Shown piece by piece: positions 1 through 3,384 of a stretch of DNA of 6,033 nt; positions within the stretch are counted from its first letter, which is position 1, and each line of letters begins with the position of its first letter. The stretch covers positions 1-6,033 of the forward strand of contig QNDO01000098.1 of assembly GCA_003644895.1 (NCBI GenBank), written 5' to 3'. The notes under the pieces are model-generated. The model was given only the letters and a program-made list of their open reading frames with translations. It searched no databases and was not told the origin of the DNA. The DNA comes from Candidatus Hydrothermota bacterium. GTDB taxonomy: Bacteria; Hydrothermota; Hydrothermia; UBA1063. A program made the position numbers and the translations under genes.

Positions 1-99
1 GATAGGGAGGATGGTAGAGCTGCACCATCGGGTATTTATTTCTGTGTACTTGTTGCTGACAGATTCAGAAAGGTAATGAAACTTGTGCTTGTGAGATAA
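1..99 (+). CDS. C-terminal end of an exported protein with a FlgD-Ig-like / type IX-like sorting tail (5' end outside window)
   Basis: An open frame enters from the left edge and stops at TAA 97-99, giving 32 residues. It contains the string SGIYFCVLVADRFRK and ends KLVLVR. The pattern of Gly-x-Tyr followed by a beta strand, a turn with basic residues, then Lys and alternating hydrophobics ending in Arg is typical of the last two strands of FlgD-Ig-like and Por/type IX sorting domains, which end many secreted proteins of FCB-group and WOR-3-like bacteria. These tails sit at the extreme C-terminus, which agrees with the stop here. The upstream domains, and so the role of the protein, are not visible. 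A chance ORF is possible given the short length, but the match to the tail pattern is good. Confidence 0.72.
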   Translation, partial: DREDGRAAPSGIYFCVLVADRFRKVMKLVLVR

Positions 100-194
100 A
101 ATTAAAAACTGCTTACTCTCTTTCAGGAACAAATGACACCACCTTATCAATTTGATGACAAACGCTGGGTAACTAAGAAAACAACCTGTAGCTA

Positions 195-210
195 GTTTCA
201 GAGTGCGAAA
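195..210 (-). repeat. 16-mer direct repeat, copy B (downstream of the second tRNA-like remnant)
   Basis: On the minus strand this reads TTTCGCACTCTGAAAC. It matches copy A (255-270) at 14 of 16 positions, in the same orientation and offset by exactly 60 bp. It lies just 3' of the tmRNA/tRNA-like remnant at 221-248, as copy A lies just 3' of the tRNA-Asn remnant. The function is unknown; it may be a module end or a recombination scar. The rest of 100-211 shows no gene, RNA or terminator that I can recognise. Confidence 0.6.
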
Positions 211-220
211 GGAAACACAG

Positions 221-248
221 TGGAGCTGGGGGGGAAATTGAACCCTCG
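221..248 (-). pseudogene. degenerate tRNA- or tmRNA-like 3' end (T arm plus acceptor strand)
   Basis: On the minus strand the segment reads CGAGGGTTCAATTTCCC followed by a C-run and CAGCTCCA. GGGTTCAATT is a T-arm signature, and CAGCTCCA resembles the 3' acceptor strand and discriminator typical of tmRNA (ssrA). The T loop carries one extra T, one T-stem pair is mismatched, no matching 5' acceptor strand is found nearby, and CCA does not follow. It is therefore a remnant and not a working gene. I cannot tell whether it comes from tmRNA or from a tRNA. It lies between the two 16-mer repeats at 195-210 and 255-270. Confidence 0.45.
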
Positions 249-254
249 TTCTGA

Positions 255-270
255 GTTTTAGAGTGCGGAA
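255..270 (-). repeat. 16-mer direct repeat, copy A (downstream of the tRNA-Asn fragment)
   Basis: On the minus strand this reads TTCCGCACTCTAAAAC. It matches copy B (195-210) at 14 of 16 positions. It starts 1 nt after the AGTTTTA that ends the tRNA-Asn fragment. The intact tRNA-Asn gene at 605-677 is not followed by this 16-mer but by the GIY-YIG ORF, so the 16-mer may mark the original downstream flank of the tRNA or one end of a past insertion. Confidence 0.6.
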
Positions 271-271
271 T

Positions 272-333
272 AAAACTCCCCGGGAGGGTCTCGAACCCCC
301 AATCCGCCTGAGGCGGATTAACAGCCAGGTGCT
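272..333 (-). pseudogene. partial duplicate of tRNA-Asn (anticodon arm to 3' end), interrupted
   Basis: Positions 272-302 are identical over 31 nt to 601-631, which covers the acceptor 3' strand, the T arm, part of the variable loop and 4 nt of 3' flank of the intact tRNA-Asn. Positions 318-333 are identical over 16 nt to 640-655, which covers the anticodon loop with GTT, the 5' anticodon stem and the end of the D stem. The 8 nt at 632-639 are replaced by 15 nt at 303-317, which destroys the 3' strand of the anticodon stem. The 5' acceptor strand and most of the D arm are absent, so it cannot be a functional tRNA. The fragment ends inside the stop codon of the GIY-YIG ORF. Confidence 0.85.
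301..319. repeat. perfect 8-bp inverted repeat with 3-nt loop inside the tRNA-Asn fragment
   Basis: The sequence AATCCGCC-TGA-GGCGGATT is a perfect inverted repeat. It replaces the 3' half of the anticodon stem in the duplicated tRNA-Asn piece and is absent from the intact gene. It would form a strong GC-rich hairpin in RNA or single-stranded DNA. It is followed on the minus strand by GGGGG and not a T-run, so it is not a classical intrinsic terminator. It could be a small palindromic repeat inserted here, a processing signal, or part of the mobile unit. Confidence 0.8.
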
Positions 334-590
334 TATTTATCCTTGAGTATCTCTTTATGTAGCCATTCTCTTCCCTTACCACTTTTGAGTTGTTTTTCTC
401 TCTTCATAGCCATAGCTCTGGTTCTGTGTGTTTCATAGTATACGAGTTTCCATGGACCGGGATATCTTTTGGTGTAGAGGGTTAGTTTACAATCAGGATT
501 ATTATGTTGTTCAAGTCTTCTCTGAAGGTCAGATGTCTGACCTATGTAAATTTTACCCTGTGGGTTTACAAGTACATAAACGTAATACAT
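333..590 (-). CDS. small single-domain GIY-YIG endonuclease (UPF0213/YhbQ-like)
   Basis: This 85-aa ORF consists of one GIY-YIG nuclease domain. The motif strands are YYVYVL (residues 2-7, Tyr5) and IYIGQT (14-19, Tyr15), then the catalytic Arg in LQRRLEQH (Arg24/25) and the metal-binding Glu in MKREKQLK (Glu65). All expected catalytic residues are present, so it may be active as a DNA-nicking or cleaving enzyme. The length is normal for stand-alone UvrC-like GIY-YIG proteins, whose substrates are mostly unknown. The ATG lies 14 nt after the mature 3' end of tRNA-Asn. There is no separate promoter or good Shine-Dalgarno; the nearest purine run is the tRNA 3' end GGGGAG, about 14 nt upstream. 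Expression therefore probably depends on read-through from the tRNA promoter. The stop codon abuts a partial copy of the same tRNA. A homing or parasitic role is inferred; a housekeeping repair role is the alternative. Confidence 0.88.
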   Translation of the reverse strand: MYYVYVLVNPQGKIYIGQTSDLQRRLEQHNNPDCKLTLYTKRYPGPWKLVYYETHRTRAMAMKREKQLKSGKGREWLHKEILKDK

Positions 591-600
591 AACTATAAAG
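334..600 (-). mobile_element. putative minimal GIY-YIG insertion at the 3' part of tRNA-Asn
   Basis: The unique segment of 267 bp is flanked in direct orientation by the intact tRNA-Asn (with 31-nt and 16-nt identical blocks) on one side and the truncated copy on the other. The nuclease ORF occupies nearly all of it: about 10 nt remain at its 5' side and its stop codon touches the other repeat. This geometry is what an insertion that restores the target tRNA and displaces its old 3' part would leave. No transposase, integrase or terminal inverted repeats are present. Mobility is inferred from layout only; a segmental duplication followed by decay is the alternative. Confidence 0.4.
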
Positions 601-604
601 AAAA

Positions 605-677
605 CTCCCCGGGAGGGTCTCGAACCCCCAACCCCCTGGTTAACAGCCAGGTGCTCTACCGATTGAGCTACCGGGGA
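605..677 (-). tRNA. tRNA-Asn (anticodon GUU)
   Basis: A complete 73-nt cloverleaf can be folded by eye on the minus strand. It has a 7-bp acceptor stem (TCCCCGG with CCGGGGA), a D arm (GCTC/GAGC, loop AATCGGTA), an anticodon stem CCTGG/CCAGG with loop CTGTTAA giving anticodon GTT, a 5-nt variable loop, a T stem GGGGG/CCCTC with loop TTCGAGA, and discriminator G73. CCA is not encoded; TTTT follows, so CCA must be added by nucleotidyltransferase after tRNase Z processing. It decodes AAC/AAU. A near-perfect promoter lies immediately upstream, and the GIY-YIG ORF starts 14 nt downstream. Confidence 0.97.
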
Positions 678-688
678 GTGTTATTAAA

Positions 689-717
689 ATTATAAAGAAT
701 CTATGAAGAAGTGTCAA
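689..717 (-). promoter_or_regulatory. consensus sigma70 promoter of tRNA-Asn
   Basis: On the minus strand, -35 TTGACA (717-712) and -10 TATAAT (694-689) both match the consensus fully and are separated by exactly 17 bp. The -10 box ends 11 nt before the mature tRNA 5' end, leaving a leader of only a few nucleotides. It should also drive the downstream GIY-YIG ORF. It lies 14 nt after the stop codon of the regulator gene at 732-1979, with no terminator visible between them. Confidence 0.9.
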
Positions 718-731
718 TTCATAAAGTGATA

Positions 732-1979
732 TTACTCTAATAAAATCTCTGTTTCCTTCAATCGTTTCAATAGCTCTGTATAACTTGTGTCCTTTTCACT
801 GAAATTTGTGAAACTTAATGAAAATTTAACATTTTTGGCTGGGGGAAATGTAGTGCTTTTCAAAAGATCTATAATTCTCGATACTACTACTTGCATAGAA
901 TCACCGTCTGTGAATGGTAGCAGGATTAGAAAGCTGTCTTCAGTATATCTTCCCATAACATCAGATTTTCTTATTGACTGCATTATTTGATTCGCAATTT
1001 TATGCATTATAATATCCACGCCCACACTACCAAAGATCTTCTTCAGGTCTCCGTAATTTTTCACTTTGATGAGCATCAAAGAGAAGGTCATTCCGTATCT
1101 TTTGGCTTCATAAAACTGAAGTTCTACGAATTCTTTCATCAAAATTTGTGTGTAGGTCTTGGTTGCAATATCTCTGTATGCCGAAGTTCTTAATTCTTTT
1201 CTCAATTCAGCATTTTGATAAACATATGTCAGTATATAGGATAGAAAATTCAAGGAATTCTGGATTCCGGGGTCAAGTAAGCCTGGTTTTTTATAAAATA
1301 ATATCAGTATAAATTTAAGTTCATTTCTTCTTAAATTTATACCCAAAGCATATGCTGCACTGTAGCCGAGTTGCTGTAAAATTCTTTGAATTTCGCCCCA
1401 TCCTCCTTCTGAAGTTATTTTCATCACATTTCCTAAAGAAAGTTCTTCCGGGATATTCTGTAAGGTTATATTTACTGTGTCTCGACAGTTATTTGTTGCT
1501 AGAACCACTCTAAACTGGGGTTTACGCGTCTTTATCCTGGATGCAAATATCGCACATTCTGCCTTGAATGAATTTTTTATAAAATTCAGATTTGATTTAA
1601 TATAAGTGGAAAAATTCTCCACTTCCAGCCCACTTTCCATGAAATCTCTTAAAAGAGCTAGGTAAGGGTTTTTATCCCTGAGCTGTTCTTCTCTTATAAA
1701 TGAAATCAAGTAAAAATCAATATCTTCTACCTTAAATTTTTTTACAGTCACGGAGTATAGTTTTCCTTTTATACTTCTCTTACCGTGAAAATCATCACCT
1801 ATAGAATCTACGCCTAATATGTGTTTTATATCATTCCCGATCAATGAATCCTTGCTTTTAATTTCCATAAGGGACATAAAACCGGATGAAACTTCTAGAA
1901 TATTACCCTCATTGTCAGTAACTACAAGAGGAGTATCTGCTGAATCAAATGCCTTTTTATAGAAGTCTCTTTCAAACAT
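732..1979 (-). CDS. PAS - GAF-like - degenerate GGDEF regulatory protein, paralogue 2
   Basis: This 415-aa soluble protein has no signal peptide or membrane segment. Residues about 1-98 resemble a PAS sensor domain (TPLVVTDNEGNILEVSSGF). Residues about 105-265 are a GAF-like region with weak sequence support. Residues about 268-400 follow the GGDEF fold pattern (YRD, then AKRY, RKSDVMGRY, FLILLP). The signature is not catalytic: RYGGDEF is replaced by RYTEDSF (344-350), and the metal-binding Asp of the first strand is replaced in IKVKNY (304-309). It is therefore unlikely to make cyclic di-GMP and may act as a receptor or interaction module. It is a tandem paralogue of the gene at 2032-3282, similar over its whole length. 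I place the start at ATG 1979 because the paralogue begins the same way (MFE.xxYKKA) and because the alternative in-frame TTG at 2018 is the -35 box of a promoter. The ligand and partner are unknown. Confidence 0.85.
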   Translation of the reverse strand: MFERDFYKKAFDSADTPLVVTDNEGNILEVSSGFMSLMEIKSKDSLIGNDIKHILGVDSIGDDFHGKRSIKGKLYSVTVKKFKVEDIDFYLISFIREEQLRDKNPYLALLRDFMESGLEVENFSTYIKSNLNFIKNSFKAECAIFASRIKTRKPQFRVVLATNNCRDTVNITLQNIPEELSLGNVMKITSEGGWGEIQRILQQLGYSAAYALGINLRRNELKFILILFYKKPGLLDPGIQNSLNFLSYILTYVYQNAELRKELRTSAYRDIATKTYTQILMKEFVELQFYEAKRYGMTFSLMLIKVKNYGDLKKIFGSVGVDIIMHKIANQIMQSIRKSDVMGRYTEDSFLILLPFTDGDSMQVVVSRIIDLLKSTTFPPAKNVKFSLSFTNFSEKDTSYTELLKRLKETEILLE

Positions 1980-1985
1980 ATTTTG

Positions 1986-2001
1986 AGGGATTATAATCCC
2001 T
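1986..2001. repeat. 16-bp perfect palindrome covering the -10 box of paralogue 2
   Basis: The sequence AGGGATTATAATCCCT is a perfect palindrome with no loop. Its centre contains TATAAT on both strands, and its downstream edge is 6 nt from the ATG at 1979. Its position on the core promoter would suit a dimeric repressor operator. It may also be coincidence, since TATAAT with flanking ATT is itself largely self-complementary. The paralogue 1 promoter has no such palindrome. Confidence 0.5.
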
Positions 2002-2018
2002 ATGCCATAGACTATCAA
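1990..2018 (-). promoter_or_regulatory. promoter of paralogue 2, giving a near-leaderless transcript
   Basis: On the minus strand, -35 TTGATA (2018-2013, 5 of 6) and -10 TATAAT (1995-1990, 6 of 6) are spaced by 17 bp. The ATG at 1979 begins 10 nt after the -10 box, so a start site 6-8 nt after the -10 leaves a leader of only about 3-5 nt. No Shine-Dalgarno is present. The promoter lies within the 52-nt gap after paralogue 1, so this gene can be transcribed independently of its neighbour. Confidence 0.75.
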
Positions 2019-2031
2019 GATGGGAAATTTA

Positions 2032-3282
2032 TTAGACTACAGTTCGGTTTTCTTTTAGTCTCTTGAGTATTTCGAGATAATTTTCATCATCTCGATTAAA
2101 TTCCGCTAAGCTTATAGTGAATTTTATTTCCTTCCCTGGTAAGAATTTGGTGTTTTTTAAGGTTTCAAAAACTCTTGAAAGCACACTTTGAGCAGATTCT
2201 TGGTCAGTAAAAGGCAATATAATCAAAAAACTATTTTCGGTATACCTTCCAATAATATCTGATTTTCTCAGATTTTTGGTGAGGAGGTATGCAATTTTCT
2301 CCATTATTAAATCTGCTCCCAATTCACCGGATAATTTTTTAATATCTGTATAGTTCATTATCGTAGTTCGCAACAAGGTGAATTTGAAGTCGTATCTTTT
2401 GGCTTGATTAAACTGGAGTTTGATGAACTCTTTCATCATGTTCTGTGTGTATGTTCTGCTGATTTTATCTCTGTAAGAATACTTCATAGCTTCCTGTTTT
2501 AAATTATTCAGTTTGGTTATTATTGAAAGAGTAAAAGAAAGGAAAGCAAGAGTGTTAATCTCATCGGGTGGAAGTTCTCTTGTTTTCCTATATAACAGAG
2601 CAACCATGTATTCGACTTTACCTCGCTTCCTGCTCACTGGTATTAAATAAGCTGTCTTAAAGCCTGCTTTATAAATTATGGATGCAAAAGAAGGCCAGGA
2701 GCTTCCTATCTGCTTAATAACAGTTACCGAACCCATAGAAGGTCTTGGAATTGAACCCCTAACAAACTGCTTAACTTGGAAACTGCTACTCGCATTTTTA
2801 GAAATATGTAACATCACAAAACCCTCTTGCGGCTTTGTAACTTTTTTCAAAACAATTACACCATCTGCTCCAAAAATATTTACAAAATACTCTATGTTAA
2901 GACGAAGATATTTTTGAAGATTTTCTAAATCAAATGCACTTTCCAACACATCCTTTAAAAAATCCACCCTTGATAGAGAGGATTCTCTTGTGTTCAATTT
3001 AGTTAATGTCAGGATATAAAAGTCCATACCCTCCAAAGAAAATTTCTCTGTTTCAATTTTAAATTGTCCACCTTTAATCTTTTGAATCATTTCAAACTTT
3101 TCTTTTAATTCCGGAATCCCCAGTATCTTTCTCACATCCATTCCAATAAGCACATCTTTCTTAATTCCTGTAAGCTTAACAAATCCCAGTGAAACGTCAA
3201 GAATACCGCCGTTAAAATCAGTAATAACTACAGGGATTTTGCTATTCTCAATAGCCTTTTTGTAAAGTTCCTTTTCGAACAT
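2032..3282 (-). CDS. PAS - GAF-like - degenerate GGDEF regulatory protein, paralogue 1
   Basis: This 416-aa cytoplasmic protein has the same layout as the gene at 732-1979: an N-terminal PAS-like domain (residues about 1-95, IPVVITDFNGGILDVSLGF), a GAF-like middle (about 105-262) and a GGDEF-like C-terminal domain (about 270-400). The GGDEF signature is replaced by TENSF (348-352, within IGRYTENSF), and the metal-ligand strand reads LLRTTIMNY (303-311) without the usual Asp, so diguanylate cyclase activity is not expected. The two paralogues share YRD, TYTQ, MKEF, LQF, AKRY, RKSD, GRYTE and LPFTD, so the domain is under constraint despite loss of the active site. The ATG at 3282 directly follows a promoter -10 box, with no Shine-Dalgarno. 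It is transcribed divergently from the DUF2723 gene. The signal sensed is unknown; the sequence shows no haem, flavin or phosphotransfer residues I can point to. Confidence 0.85.
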   Translation of the reverse strand: MFEKELYKKAIENSKIPVVITDFNGGILDVSLGFVKLTGIKKDVLIGMDVRKILGIPELKEKFEMIQKIKGGQFKIETEKFSLEGMDFYILTLTKLNTRESSLSRVDFLKDVLESAFDLENLQKYLRLNIEYFVNIFGADGVIVLKKVTKPQEGFVMLHISKNASSSFQVKQFVRGSIPRPSMGSVTVIKQIGSSWPSFASIIYKAGFKTAYLIPVSRKRGKVEYMVALLYRKTRELPPDEINTLAFLSFTLSIITKLNNLKQEAMKYSYRDKISRTYTQNMMKEFIKLQFNQAKRYDFKFTLLRTTIMNYTDIKKLSGELGADLIMEKIAYLLTKNLRKSDIIGRYTENSFLIILPFTDQESAQSVLSRVFETLKNTKFLPGKEIKFTISLAEFNRDDENYLEILKRLKENRTVV

Positions 3283-3288
3283 GGGTTA

Positions 3289-3317
3289 ATTATAACTTTG
3301 CTCTGGTAGCTAATCAA
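3289..3317 (-). promoter_or_regulatory. promoter of paralogue 1, giving a predicted leaderless mRNA
   Basis: On the minus strand, -10 TATAAT (3294-3289) is separated by 17 bp from -35 TTGATT (3317-3312, 4 of 6). Only six bases (TAACCC) lie between the -10 box and the ATG at 3282. The A of the ATG is therefore at the usual transcription start distance, and the transcript should begin at or next to the start codon. No ribosome-binding site is present. Confidence 0.75.
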
Positions 3318-3333
3318 CCCAATTCTTAAGTTA

Positions 3334-3362
3334 TTGACTGCATTTGAGTTTGATTCTATAAT
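3334..3362 (+). promoter_or_regulatory. promoter of the DUF2723 gene
   Basis: -35 TTGACT (3334-3339, 5 of 6) and -10 TATAAT (3357-3362, 6 of 6) are spaced by 17 bp. The -35 boxes of this promoter and of the divergent promoter at 3289-3317 are 16 bp apart, so a protein bound between them could affect both. The predicted start near 3369 leaves a leader of about 15 nt containing the Shine-Dalgarno. Confidence 0.85.
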
Positions 3363-3374
3363 TTAATCCAAACT

Positions 3375-3380
3375 GGAGGG
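3375..3380 (+). promoter_or_regulatory. Shine-Dalgarno of the DUF2723 gene
   Basis: GGAGGG lies about 5 nt before the ATG at 3385, which is ideal spacing and fixes the start. It contrasts with the two divergent regulator genes, which have no such site. Confidence 0.9.
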
Positions 3381-3384
3381 AAGA

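Noticed and set aside
10..29. 6-bp inverted repeat GATGGT/ACCATC
   Set aside because: It is short and lies within the coding tail of the exported protein; nothing supports a regulatory role.
195..333. CRISPR array
   Set aside because: There are only two imperfect 16-bp copies, and the intervening sequence is tRNA-like. No cas genes are present.
173..382. 69-aa minus-strand ORF across the tRNA remnants
   Set aside because: It reads through the tRNA-Asn fragment, the hairpin and both 16-mers, and overlaps the end of the GIY-YIG gene in another frame. Its composition is explained by translated tRNA-like sequence.
605..615. CTCCCCGGGAG palindrome as an intrinsic terminator, because TTTT follows on the minus strand (also at 276-286)
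   Set aside because: It is formed by the tRNA acceptor/T-stem junction, has almost no loop and only four T residues, and is explained by the tRNA itself.
504..695. 63-aa plus-strand ORF
   Set aside because: It lies antisense to the tRNA-Asn and the 5' part of the GIY-YIG gene. Part of its sequence is simply a translation of the tRNA complement.
1992..1997. TATAAT on the plus strand as a promoter firing toward paralogue 1 in antisense
   Set aside because: It arises from the palindrome. The expected -35 position on the plus strand reads CTTTCA, which does not match.
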